Source: a virus. From it: a stretch of DNA of 34,149 bases. The notes under the pieces are model-generated. The model saw nothing but the letters and a program-made list of their open reading frames with translations, was not told the DNA's origin and made no database searches. Location of the stretch: positions 1-34,149 of the IMG/VR virus record IMGVR_UViG_3300042879_006179; one strand, 5' to 3'. A program made the position numbers and the translations under genes. Numbering within the stretch: position 1 is the first letter of the stretch; each line of letters begins with the position of its first letter. Positions 6,350-16,819 of the stretch are shown piece after piece.

Positions 6350-9300
6350 ATGGTGGCACGGGATTATTCTGGGTTTCAGGCGGTTGTTAATTCGGTGGAG
6401 AAACTACGGGAAACTGTCAATATTGAAGCCGATAAACAGTTGTCTGTTTTTCGAGTAATCCGTGATACTCAAAATTCTCAGTTAAGAATTTTGGAGCGCA
6501 TGGTAGAAAGCCTAAGAAGCCGCTCTCAAACCCGCAATAATTTTGGATTTCCTGATCGGCTAGAATTTAAAAATGTCAGGCTAGAAACTAGATTTGTCAG
6601 TTTGTCTGCTCGATCGGTGATTGTCGAGACTAAGGGGGGATTAAGCAGGGAAAAACAGAGTAAGACAGATTCTCAGCAATTAGCTAAGGCTTTGGGGTCT
6701 GAGATTAAAAAAATTAAAGTTGGGGGTGGGTTAGGAAATCCTTTGCAGATTTTTGGGGCTGGGATTTTATTCCAATTTGGGGCGCAATTTGCTAAAGGGA
6801 TCGAAAAGTCTTTAAATAAACAATTTGATTTTAGTTTTAAAGGGGTCGGACGAGTTGCGGGAACTGCAATTACAGATCCTAAACAAGCTGCTAAAGATGC
6901 CTTTAAAATGCGTCGTGATTCAGTTTTGCGACGACGCAGCGTGGCAATGGTTAAAGATATTAAGTTTCAAAAAGGCACAGAAATTGACAAGGAATATCAA
7001 CGATATGATGAGGAATTAGAAACTATTCGTCAACAAACTAGGGATACTGTTCAAAGTAAACAAGCGCAAAGAGAAGCAGAAGAAAATCACAAAAACAAAT
7101 TAGCGGAAATTAATAAAAAATATGCAGAATTTGAAACTAATATTGAGGGTTCAACTAAACCGATTGTTTTTGCTGTAGGTGGTTTTGGGGGAACTGGAGG
7201 CAAAGGCGGAATCCAAGTTAAACGAGAACTGGAAAAAACACTTGGGAGAAAGACTGCTCACATTGAAATTGTCGACAATCCTGAAAGTGATTATGATTAT
7301 AGCAAAGTTGTTGAATCTATTCCTGATTTTATAAAAAAGAATCCTCAATTTGCTGAAGATATAGAAAAACTTAAAAAACGAAATTTTAATTTTGACAGGG
7401 TTGACAAAGAAGACGGTGGTGTTTCTTATTTTACAGAAGAAATTGTAAGTTATTTTTCCCAAAAAGCTCAAGCAGAAAACCGTTTAAAAGATTTTACAAA
7501 AGGATATAATCCTGATGCCGTAAAATTAGCGGCTAAAATTGCTGATGCGCGTAGAAAAAATCCTAACGCTCCAATTGATGTAGTTGGATATTCTGGCGGT
7601 GGGTTTGCAGTAGAAGAAGCTTTGGCTATTCTCAAAGAAATGGGAATTACTGATATTCAGGGAACTGGAGCAGGAACGCCGAATCTTGGGATTGGATACA
7701 AGAAAAACCGCAATTTTAAGCGAGTAATGGGGACTACTGACAGAACAGGCGAGTATTATAAATTTATTGAAGAAGATCAAGCAACTGCATTAAATTTTCG
7801 GGGGTTTAGTGATACCACAGAACATCAATTCCCTGAATATTTGGCTAACCCCGCAACAATTAAATCACTATCTAAACCTTTAGGAGCCAAAGCTCTTAAA
7901 GGCGTTGTTGATCCTAGAATTTTAAAATTAGTAAAATTACAAGAAGATTTAAAAGGAGCTAGTACCTTTGAGGGAGATAAAGCAGCGGTTTTTGTTAAAT
8001 TTATTAAAGAAATAACAGAAATCAATAAATATATTGACGAGTTTGTTGAAGAGCTTCCTGATGATGTAGCAAGCATTAAAGAAGAACTTAAAAAACTTCT
8101 TGAAAAATTTAAAGATTCTGCGGATGGCAGCAAGAAAAAAGCAGAAAAAGACACAAAACCTGATGACCAGTCTGATCAAGTTTCGACTAAGCAGGATATT
8201 GTAGAAACACCTGACAAAGTACAACAAGAGACAAAACCAAATGAATTTGATCAAGTTCCGACTCGGACGGATACTCCGGCAAGACCTGACGGAGGCGAAA
8301 ATCAGTCTCCCGATCGCAATCCTGACATTGTTCCTGTGGGACCTGTGGAACTTCCTCCTAGTGCCGGCAACAATTTGGATATTGAAGCCGATGCGACTAG
8401 AGGAGGAGGAATTACCTCGCTGGCGAGACAATTTGATACTTACCAGCAAACGTTAAGGGAATCTTTAGCCAGGGTTTTAGACGCTGAAAAAGCTCAAACC
8501 GAGATAGAAATTGAGCCGGGCTTTTGGGTTGACGTTGAACAGTTAAATCAAGGGTTCGTCAAACGAACCCAAACTCAATTAATTCTTTTCTGGGAAAAGC
8601 TCCGGGCTAATCTAGGCACAGAAATCAAGCGAACCATAACAGGGCTTTTGGGGACTATTCCGGGTGCAACAATCGGGCGTGGAATAACTGGGGATCCTTT
8701 AGGTGGGTATCTGGGGGGGATAGCCGGGAGACTGGTTGCTGAAACTGGGTTTCAAGATGTTTCTAATTTCCGATCGCTTCAGCAACAAGGAATGTCCCCA
8801 GTTACGGCTAAATTCTGGCAACAATTTGGCAACAATAGAAAGTTTTTACCTAATACGCTTCGTAAAACCGCCGTTGGGTATGTCACGGGGTCGGTGGTTG
8901 GCCGAGGCATTAACGACGTGATGCAAGCCACGGGAGCCAATCAATTGATTGGCGCTTTGATGCCCTCGTGGTTAGAAACGGCAATCGCTGACGGGATTAA
9001 TCGCACTATCAAAACCATAGCCGATCCTAATATCGATTTGGCTATTCCCAATTTACCGCCAGCAGCAAACAAGATTTTATCTGCTCCTTTACACGCCGTG
9101 GGGAAATCTGTGGCAGCCCAAGGCTTTTTGGGTAATGTGGCAACTTCTTTCTTGGACAATCAAACTAAGACCGCGTTAATGCCAGTTCGGGAAGCGTTAA
9201 CGGGCGCTGGTCAAGTTTTGGGTGGGGAGGGTCTGTTAGGGGAGTATTTGGGCGATCGATTTACTGGATTGGGCATCGGAGCGATTCAGGATACTGCTAA

Positions 9301-12300
9301 GGCAAGCGGCCGGGGAGTAGCGGGGATGATTGCGCCAGGGTTGCCGGCTGAGGTGCGAAATTTTATTGCCGATCAGGTGATTAAGCAAGGTGTGCTAGAC
9401 GGCACGGTTAGGGGACAGGTTGCACCATTTTTGGCCGAGCGAGCGGGGAGCGATCTATTTGCCCGTGGAGTAAAAATCCCAATTACTGGAAAAGTTGCTG
9501 GAACAATTAACAAAACCTTGGATAGATACGATCCGTATGCGATCGCTCCTAAGAAATTAACTGATGAGCAAATATTATTAGAGCGAGAAAAGCGTTTCGA
9601 TAAAAAACGTAAAAATGCGATTAATGCTGTTGAGAATTTATTTAATCGTATTGATAAAAGCGTTGATGAAACCACTAAGGCAGTGGTGGGCATTGGTAAT
9701 GGTTTCTTAGGCTTTTTTGATAATATTCGCACTAAAACCTATGACTTTGCCAAGAAAACAGCAGGGTTGACTGACAATCCAGTAACTTTAATTGATCAAT
9801 ACATTGTTTACCTTGATCAATTGGTTCAGGATGCCCAAAAACAGGCACAAGAAACAGTTAAAGGAATTATTCCTGATTACAAAAATCTAACGATTCCAGA
9901 GCGAAAAAAAGCAATTGGAAGCTACAAGGAAAAAGTAGCCACAGAAGTTAAAAAGTTTAGAATGGCGATTGAGGACGGGGAAAGTCAAATCGCTTTAGAA
10001 ATTGGTGAGAACATTTTAGCGTTAGTAGAGTCAACCCGCAAAGTTTACAAGGATTTACTGGAAGCTGTGCCGTCTGATCTTAGTGGCACTAAATCAATTG
10101 AGGCGAATCAAAGATATTTAACTTCGGTTCAAACCGAAGTTTTAAAAGGACAGCCTAACCTTAAGGGACGGGCTAAAACTGGTTTAATGCAACTGGTTGG
10201 CACGGAAACCAGCGAAGGGTTTATTAAAGGGATTGAAGAAAGATTAAATAAGGTAAGAAATAGCGGAAAAGAGTTAGCAGAATCGGCAATTGAAGGAGCT
10301 AAAAAGCGACTAGGGATTGCTTCGCCGTCTAAAGAATTTGAGAAATTAGGAAAAAATTCAGGAGAGGGGTTTGAGATTGGAGCGGTGGAGTCGCTGAAAG
10401 ATGCGGGTAAAGCTATCCTTGCCGAAATTGAAAAGATTAAAGCAGAAGTTGTCAAAGAATTAAAAGGAATTGTCAAACCTTCAAAATTAGATAAATTTTT
10501 AGCAGGTACTCCAAGCAAAACTTTAACCACTAAAGGTTTAGATGGCGTAATTTATCGATTAGCCAATAGTTTTAATTTAAAACCAGAACATCAAAAGATA
10601 ATAGATAAGCTTGCTCTTTATGGACGCACTCAAAAGCCTAGTATTATTAGAATGCACGGCAGCGATCTAAAACATAAAATAGGAGATTCTGTCGAATTTT
10701 CTGGCGCAACCAGCTTTACTGGTAAAGTTGATGAAGTTAAAAAGACAGGGTCTCTTGGATATTTAAAATTACAACCAGGTGGCTCTCTTTATGAAGTTGT
10801 TAATCCTAAGCGTGGTTTTGATATTCCTTATGATGACAGCCCCTATGCCGACCGATTTGTTGATGAAGACGAAACAATAACATCTGGCAAATATAGAGTC
10901 GTAGGCAAAAAACAAAAGACTATTTCCGTTGATTACGGAGAAAAAGATGGAATTGAAAAACTCAAGGTTACAATCTATCAACTAGAAGAAATTCGTTCCG
11001 AAATTGACAAATCGATTTCTTTGTTAAGCAAGCCAGTTGCTCAGTTAAAGAGTGCTTTTGACAAACTTGGGAAAGACACAATAGAAGGTTTTGTTCAAAG
11101 GGTGCAGGGCGATAAATCTGACGCAATTGATGTTATTGCGGAGTTAGTTGATTCAGTTATTGAAAAAGCTAAAGACGATTTAGAAATTCAGTCACCGTCA
11201 AGGATTTTTGAGGAAATTGGTCAAAGAGTTGTAGAAGGATTTAATCTTGGAGTTCAAGCAATACAAACAGTTATTAGTACTCCAATTGACCAAGCGTTAA
11301 CAGCAGTCGATAATAATTTTTCTGTTTTTATTGATAACGCTCAACAAGGCTTTAATAATTTTATTGCTCAAATTGAACAGCAATTCCCAATTTTTGCGGA
11401 ATTGAAAGATTTAATCTTAGGAATAGCGGCGGGGTTTGTCTTAAATAATATTTTTGAGCTTTTAGTCGGTCAAATTACTGCGTTAGGTGACGCTTCTTTT
11501 GGTGCTGTTTTGGAATTAGAATCAATAAGATTAGCTCTAACTTCGGTGACGGGAAGTGCCGAAGCCGGAGCTAAAGGATTAGCTTTTGTGCGAGAGGAAG
11601 CGCAAAGATTAGGGATTGAATTAAAAACGGCTGAGGAGGCCTATACAGGTTTCTTGGCAGTAACAAGATACACTGTGCTAGAAGGAGAGCAAGCTAATCG
11701 AATATTTAGCGTTTTTCAAGAGACAGCCGCTCGGCGCGGTTTATCCAATGAAGAACAAGGGCGAATGTTTGCGGCTATCAACCAAGCGATGTCTAAACGG
11801 AAATTATCGGCAGAGGAGGTGCGCGGGCAGCTAGGGGAAATTCCGGGGTTAGCTTTTGAATCTACTGTAGCTCGATCGCTTGGAGTTAACCCAGCGCAAT
11901 TAAGCGAGATGATGAGCGATGGATTATTGATGGCTGAGGATATTTTCCCTAAAGTTGCGGCTCTTTATCAGGCAGAAAATACCGCAATTGTAGGAGGAAC
12001 CGAGACAACAGTTCAAGCTTTGACCCGATTCCAAAATGCGATCGTTAATCTTCAAAGAAGTTTTGAGGGGTGGATAGCTCCCGCAAAAACCTTCTTTAAC
12101 TTTTTTGCGGCGGCAATTGAAAAAATCAGCGAAATTATTCCGATTGTCGTTCGCTACCTCGGCATTTTTTCGGCGGCGTTGTTTATTGATTTTGCGAAAA
12201 TATCTATAAATTTAATTAAGTTTTTGTCATCTTTAAAAACTGTACAAGTTGTTTTACAAGGTTTAGCTAAAGTTGCGGTGGCAGCTTTTAAATTTATTTA

Positions 12301-15300
12301 CAAAGAACTGTTAATATTCTTAAAGCAATTTGCTTTACTTACTCTCGCTGTTGATGCTGTCAGCGCGGCTTTTTATATTCTTTCTAACAATGCGTTCCCT
12401 GAGTTGAAAAAAGGTGTTGAGGAAACAACTGAAGAAACTAATCGATTAATAGAAGCTTTGCGAAATTTGGGCAAGGAAACTAAAAATATACCTAGAGATT
12501 TACCTAAAACTGAGGAAGAAATCGTCACTAAGCGCAATTGGAATATTTTCGGGTTTGATACTGGGTTTAATTTAGAGGGAACCAGACAGTTTTTAAACAA
12601 CATTGATAAAACTTTAGGTTTTGAACCTGCGCTAACAACAGTAGGACAGCAAGAGCTTAGTAATTTTCAGGAAAATGCAGCAGGAATACTATCTAATGTA
12701 AATAAGACTCTCACAGAACAATTTAATGTCGAAAAAGTTATTAAAGAAATTCGTGAGCTTGATAAGGAATTAACTCAATCTCGATCTCGACAATTTAATA
12801 TACCTGCGGGGGATAAAAAACGCTATGAGGCGGCAATTAAAGAACAGCAAAAACTTATAGAAGAAAGAGATAAAAAACTAAGTGTCACGGCTAGTTTTGA
12901 AACAGCTTTGCAAAATCAAAAAACTGAAATTGAAAAACAGCTAAAAGAATTAGATGGGCTAGTGGCAAGAAAAGGAATCACGGAAGATGCAGAAAAAGCA
13001 CTGAGAACGCAATTAGAGCAGGGATTAAAAGATATTGATAAGACCTCGACTGCGTTTGACGATTTAATGTCAAATTTGCAAAAAAGCGTTAACGCGCTGA
13101 CCTTGGCTTTGAGAAATCTTAACGAGCAGGCGGCTTATTTTAACGAGACTCTACAGCGCAACGCGACCAATGCCAGAGTCCAGTTTATTCGTCGAGCGAG
13201 AGCTGCCGGAGTAGGAAGTCAGGTTAGGGAATTGGGATTAGAGGAAATTGATCAGAATACCCTTGAATCTCGGATTATTTTTCTGCGTGACCAGTTGGGA
13301 GCCGTGAACGAACTGTTAACTAAACCTGACTTTGCTGATGTGTTGACGGAACTCCGGCAACAGGCAGAGGATATGGGGGTTAACCTTGAAAATACGGCAA
13401 CCATTGATCGGTTAATTAACGAAAATCGATCGCAGCAAGAAACGGCGGTTTTGAATGCTTTAAAAGAACAATTAAGGCTACAAGACGAATTGGGACAGGC
13501 CGAAGAGAATTTAGAGCAAAGTATCTCAAGCACTCGCAGTGCTATCACTGATTTAAATCGATCGGTTGAAGACTATTTTTTTAACTTGAACCAACAAATT
13601 GAAGAGGCACTGGTAGAAACCGATCGCATTCTTAATAAGCTTAAATCTACTGATATTCGGAATAAATTACAGCGCGCCTTAGTTCCGGGGTCGGATACTT
13701 TTGTTAACGGTTTGATTGGGCAAATTCAAGGAATATTCGATCGAGCCAGTGGCATTTTTGAGCAAGTGTTGGGGCAACGGTCAGCCCGAATTAACTTTGC
13801 TGGTGAGCGGCGTGGCTTGCAGTATGAGTTGGAAAATTTCACTCGCAACCTGGGTGGTGCTACCGAGGCTCTAGAGTTATTCCGACAAGGCTTGTTAGGT
13901 GGTCAGCCGTCGGGGGTCGGTAGTCAGCCGTCAGCGTCGGGGCGATTTGCAATTGGTACGGTGGGAGCTACGGGAATAGGAACGGGCGCTCATCTAGATA
14001 TTCGAGGAAAAGACCGGCAAGGAAATCGCTTACCTGAATCTCGCTTACGAGAATTATTGTCTTTAGTCTTTGTCGGAGGCAAGCCGCTAAGTGAGCAGTT
14101 AGACAAAATTACTAGCGGTTACGGACATCGGCGGCCGCCTACCCGTGGAGCTTCGTCTTTTCATCCTGCCCTTGATTTTGGTTTTAGCCCAGGAACTCCT
14201 ATCGAATTTACTGGCCAAGCTGTTTCAGCCCGAACTTTTTTTGATAAAGGCGGAGGCGGCAACGTGGTAGAAATTATTTTGCCTAATGGTGAAAAATTAC
14301 AGTTGCTTCACCTTGATTCAGTGGCTAATCTGGGAACCATTCAACGCGGGCGGGTAAATACTCCGGGGAATACTCAGCGCCGAGGGATGCCCAATGTTCC
14401 TTTTGCTTCTTTGATTGAAGGAGCGGCTAAACAATACGGCCTTGACCCTTTGCTTTTTGCCGCTTTGATTAAAAAAGAATCGGGTTTTAGGCAAGAAAAA
14501 AGCCCTGGACAGATTTTAACGAGTTCTGCTGGCGCGGTGGGAATAGCCCAATTAAAGCGTAGTACAGCTAGGGAATTAGGGGTAAATCCTGACAAAGTAG
14601 CTGAGAATTTAATCGGCGGAGCTAAATATCTTGCTAGAATGCTTGAGCGATTTGGGGGAAATATCGAGTTAGCCTTATCAGCTTACAAAGCGGGTCCAGG
14701 TAATGTTAGAAATAATCAAATGGCTCGCGGCACGGTTCAAGATGTCGGAATAGTTATGCAGTATTATCGGGAATTTCAGCAAGCGAGTCGGGTCGTTACT
14801 GCTAATCAACCTGCCGTCCCCAATCCCCCAATCCCCAACGTTAATAATGCCGCTGCTGAAGAATTAACTAATCGATTAATTCAAATCAAGGAAAATCAAG
14901 TTAATTTAGGCGATGCCAGTTTGCGTCAAGACATCGAGGCTTTCTTAATTGAACTGCAGCAAACAAAAGATACTATTTTAAGACAGATGGGCGATTCAAT
15001 CCGAGAAAATATTGAAGCGGTAACTAATGCTCAAAATAGTCTGCAAGACATTCGACAGCGATATAGTCCCCAAACTCAAAGCGCGCAATTAGAAACCGAA
15101 TTGCGCGGGGTAGAAAATGAATTCCGAGGATTAGATAACCAATTGTTTGAGCAGGAAAGGGGATTAACTGACAATATTCAGGGATTAGATCTCCTTCTTA
15201 ATCAGATGAAAGAAGTATTGGTAATTTTAACCCAATCTGATGATCAGCTAAGTAAAGAAAGTGCTAGTTTTCTAATGGGATTAATCGGGCGGATTGAACA

Positions 15301-16819
15301 GGATAAGGCTACTTATTCGGGGATGCGTACCGAAATTCAGCAGTTAAGAGGTCAATTAAAAGAAGGCAAACTGGACGCTGAAAACTTTGTCAAAGCGCAG
15401 GCTAAACTGAGAACTATTCAAGCTGATTTAGAACGAATTAGCACGGAATTGTCTATCGCTCAAGAGCAAAATAATCTTGAGCAGGAACGAGCGATCGCCT
15501 TATTGCAATCTCGGCAACAATTAGAATTAGACTTATTACAAATTGCTCAAGATTTTGAGGGTGAGGATAGAGACAAACGATTAACTTTAGCTAGAGAACA
15601 GGCACGATTAAGAGAAAGAGAAATTGAGTATCAATTCCAATCAAAAACCTTAAGTCAGGAAACTGAATTAATTAGTCAACGGTTAGCGATCGCTCAAAAT
15701 TTGAGTAATTTAGGCAAAATCAACGAACTGGAATTATTGCAATCCCAGAAACAATTAGAACAGGAAATCCTCGAAATTAAAAAGCAATACCCCGATCTTG
15801 CTGACCAAGAATTAAGAATTAACTTAGCCAAAGAACAGGCGCGGTTAAGAGAGATAGGAATCGAAAATAATTACAACAATCAACGCTGGCAACGGCAGCA
15901 AGAATTGTTCGATATGGAAAGTCGAATAACAGAAGCGCGGGCGACAAGATTGGAAAGATCCGGCCAACCTTTTGAAGCGGCGGCCATGCGCGAGGAATTA
16001 GCTTTTCGGGCAGAATTATTGCGCTACGAACAGGAAATAGAGGCTATTCGACAACGCTACACCGATCCAGCCGATGAACAAACAAAAAACGAATTAATCA
16101 GAAACGCAGGAATTTTGCTGGGATTGAATCTGGAACAAATTGATCAGCAATTTAAAGATTTAGGGGAAACAATCAGAGACACTGCCTCTGGTGCTTTTGC
16201 CACTTTTCTAGAAGATACCCTGACTGGAACCAAGTCGATCGGCGATGCTTTCCTTGATATGGCCCAATCAATTCTAAAATCCTTAGCTCAAATTGCGGCA
16301 CGGATGGCGATCGGGGGACTATTTCGATTGTTGAAGTTGCCGATTCCTGGGTTTGCTGATGGGGGGACGGTTCCCAATTTTGCAGAAGGAGATACGGTCA
16401 AATCCGCAAAAAATGCAAATTTGCCTTTTAAAGGAATTCAGGAGGCTTTAAAAAAAGAAGGACCGCGAGGAGTATTAGCCGTATTTACCCCAGGGGAAGA
16501 AATTCTGAGTCTTCGGACTGGAGAGGCTCAACGATATCAACGCTTAAAGACTCAATTAGGCAAAAATCCTTTAGCTAAAATTGGTAATTTTGCTGATGGG
16601 GGTACAATCGGAATTAATGAAAGTTTATTGGCTGGATTAAATTATGGAATGCCTACTGCTGACCGCTTGCCTAATAATTTTGGGCAAACTACACAAATAT
16701 CAAATTACGGAGGCGATCGATCGGTCACAGTCAACGTGACGGCTCCCAACCCCTCGGCCTTTAACGCTTCCGAGCGACAAATTGGCCGGACAATTGCCGA
16801 ATATTTATCAAGGGTGTGA
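6350..16819 (+). CDS. Giant tape measure protein with lipase-like, M23-like and lytic transglycosylase domains
   Basis: The 3489-residue product has the tape measure hallmarks. A TMP domain lies at about 1730-1830 (TSVTGSAEAGAKGLAF onward), and hydrophobic helices at about 1935-2012 (GIFSAALFIDFAKISINLI). Long charged coiled coils follow, as do repeated 'SPSK.FE..G....EGF..G' blocks near 1325 and 1615. The usual end is present, with two ADGGT loops and FTPGEEILSLRTGEA. Three enzyme-like modules are embedded. An alpha/beta-hydrolase-like region at about 268-510 carries GYSGG (Ser415) and a possible His492. An M23-like domain at about 2580-2660 has FHPALDFG (His2605) and LLHLDS. A transglycosylase SLT domain at about 2690-2790 has the catalytic Glu2710 in KKESGF. 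The length predicts a tail of roughly half a micrometre at about 0.15 nm per residue. GGAG lies before the start. Confidence 0.92.
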   Translation: MVARDYSGFQAVVNSVEKLRETVNIEADKQLSVFRVIRDTQNSQLRILERMVESLRSRSQTRNNFGFPDRLEFKNVRLETRFVSLSARSVIVETKGGLSREKQSKTDSQQLAKALGSEIKKIKVGGGLGNPLQIFGAGILFQFGAQFAKGIEKSLNKQFDFSFKGVGRVAGTAITDPKQAAKDAFKMRRDSVLRRRSVAMVKDIKFQKGTEIDKEYQRYDEELETIRQQTRDTVQSKQAQREAEENHKNKLAEINKKYAEFETNIEGSTKPIVFAVGGFGGTGGKGGIQVKRELEKTLGRKTAHIEIVDNPESDYDYSKVVESIPDFIKKNPQFAEDIEKLKKRNFNFDRVDKEDGGVSYFTEEIVSYFSQKAQAENRLKDFTKGYNPDAVKLAAKIADARRKNPNAPIDVVGYSGGGFAVEEALAILKEMGITDIQGTGAGTPNLGIGYKKNRNFKRVMGTTDRTGEYYKFIEEDQATALNFRGFSDTTEHQFPEYLANPATIKSLSKPLGAKALKGVVDPRILKLVKLQEDLKGASTFEGDKAAVFVKFIKEITEINKYIDEFVEELPDDVASIKEELKKLLEKFKDSADGSKKKAEKDTKPDDQSDQVSTKQDIVETPDKVQQETKPNEFDQVPTRTDTPARPDGGENQSPDRNPDIVPVGPVELPPSAGNNLDIEADATRGGGITSLARQFDTYQQTLRESLARVLDAEKAQTEIEIEPGFWVDVEQLNQGFVKRTQTQLILFWEKLRANLGTEIKRTITGLLGTIPGATIGRGITGDPLGGYLGGIAGRLVAETGFQDVSNFRSLQQQGMSPVTAKFWQQFGNNRKFLPNTLRKTAVGYVTGSVVGRGINDVMQATGANQLIGALMPSWLETAIADGINRTIKTIADPNIDLAIPNLPPAANKILSAPLHAVGKSVAAQGFLGNVATSFLDNQTKTALMPVREALTGAGQVLGGEGLLGEYLGDRFTGLGIGAIQDTAKASGRGVAGMIAPGLPAEVRNFIADQVIKQGVLDGTVRGQVAPFLAERAGSDLFARGVKIPITGKVAGTINKTLDRYDPYAIAPKKLTDEQILLEREKRFDKKRKNAINAVENLFNRIDKSVDETTKAVVGIGNGFLGFFDNIRTKTYDFAKKTAGLTDNPVTLIDQYIVYLDQLVQDAQKQAQETVKGIIPDYKNLTIPERKKAIGSYKEKVATEVKKFRMAIEDGESQIALEIGENILALVESTRKVYKDLLEAVPSDLSGTKSIEANQRYLTSVQTEVLKGQPNLKGRAKTGLMQLVGTETSEGFIKGIEERLNKVRNSGKELAESAIEGAKKRLGIASPSKEFEKLGKNSGEGFEIGAVESLKDAGKAILAEIEKIKAEVVKELKGIVKPSKLDKFLAGTPSKTLTTKGLDGVIYRLANSFNLKPEHQKIIDKLALYGRTQKPSIIRMHGSDLKHKIGDSVEFSGATSFTGKVDEVKKTGSLGYLKLQPGGSLYEVVNPKRGFDIPYDDSPYADRFVDEDETITSGKYRVVGKKQKTISVDYGEKDGIEKLKVTIYQLEEIRSEIDKSISLLSKPVAQLKSAFDKLGKDTIEGFVQRVQGDKSDAIDVIAELVDSVIEKAKDDLEIQSPSRIFEEIGQRVVEGFNLGVQAIQTVISTPIDQALTAVDNNFSVFIDNAQQGFNNFIAQIEQQFPIFAELKDLILGIAAGFVLNNIFELLVGQITALGDASFGAVLELESIRLALTSVTGSAEAGAKGLAFVREEAQRLGIELKTAEEAYTGFLAVTRYTVLEGEQANRIFSVFQETAARRGLSNEEQGRMFAAINQAMSKRKLSAEEVRGQLGEIPGLAFESTVARSLGVNPAQLSEMMSDGLLMAEDIFPKVAALYQAENTAIVGGTETTVQALTRFQNAIVNLQRSFEGWIAPAKTFFNFFAAAIEKISEIIPIVVRYLGIFSAALFIDFAKISINLIKFLSSLKTVQVVLQGLAKVAVAAFKFIYKELLIFLKQFALLTLAVDAVSAAFYILSNNAFPELKKGVEETTEETNRLIEALRNLGKETKNIPRDLPKTEEEIVTKRNWNIFGFDTGFNLEGTRQFLNNIDKTLGFEPALTTVGQQELSNFQENAAGILSNVNKTLTEQFNVEKVIKEIRELDKELTQSRSRQFNIPAGDKKRYEAAIKEQQKLIEERDKKLSVTASFETALQNQKTEIEKQLKELDGLVARKGITEDAEKALRTQLEQGLKDIDKTSTAFDDLMSNLQKSVNALTLALRNLNEQAAYFNETLQRNATNARVQFIRRARAAGVGSQVRELGLEEIDQNTLESRIIFLRDQLGAVNELLTKPDFADVLTELRQQAEDMGVNLENTATIDRLINENRSQQETAVLNALKEQLRLQDELGQAEENLEQSISSTRSAITDLNRSVEDYFFNLNQQIEEALVETDRILNKLKSTDIRNKLQRALVPGSDTFVNGLIGQIQGIFDRASGIFEQVLGQRSARINFAGERRGLQYELENFTRNLGGATEALELFRQGLLGGQPSGVGSQPSASGRFAIGTVGATGIGTGAHLDIRGKDRQGNRLPESRLRELLSLVFVGGKPLSEQLDKITSGYGHRRPPTRGASSFHPALDFGFSPGTPIEFTGQAVSARTFFDKGGGGNVVEIILPNGEKLQLLHLDSVANLGTIQRGRVNTPGNTQRRGMPNVPFASLIEGAAKQYGLDPLLFAALIKKESGFRQEKSPGQILTSSAGAVGIAQLKRSTARELGVNPDKVAENLIGGAKYLARMLERFGGNIELALSAYKAGPGNVRNNQMARGTVQDVGIVMQYYREFQQASRVVTANQPAVPNPPIPNVNNAAAEELTNRLIQIKENQVNLGDASLRQDIEAFLIELQQTKDTILRQMGDSIRENIEAVTNAQNSLQDIRQRYSPQTQSAQLETELRGVENEFRGLDNQLFEQERGLTDNIQGLDLLLNQMKEVLVILTQSDDQLSKESASFLMGLIGRIEQDKATYSGMRTEIQQLRGQLKEGKLDAENFVKAQAKLRTIQADLERISTELSIAQEQNNLEQERAIALLQSRQQLELDLLQIAQDFEGEDRDKRLTLAREQARLREREIEYQFQSKTLSQETELISQRLAIAQNLSNLGKINELELLQSQKQLEQEILEIKKQYPDLADQELRINLAKEQARLREIGIENNYNNQRWQRQQELFDMESRITEARATRLERSGQPFEAAAMREELAFRAELLRYEQEIEAIRQRYTDPADEQTKNELIRNAGILLGLNLEQIDQQFKDLGETIRDTASGAFATFLEDTLTGTKSIGDAFLDMAQSILKSLAQIAARMAIGGLFRLLKLPIPGFADGGTVPNFAEGDTVKSAKNANLPFKGIQEALKKEGPRGVLAVFTPGEEILSLRTGEAQRYQRLKTQLGKNPLAKIGNFADGGTIGINESLLAGLNYGMPTADRLPNNFGQTTQISNYGGDRSVTVNVTAPNPSAFNASERQIGRTIAEYLSRV

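Noticed and set aside
7151-8449. Minus-strand frames of 84-166 residues within the tape measure gene
   Set aside because: They are low-complexity mirror frames (Phe/Ser/Asn/Ile/Arg-rich) of the lysine- and glutamate-rich coding strand, without starts that make sense.
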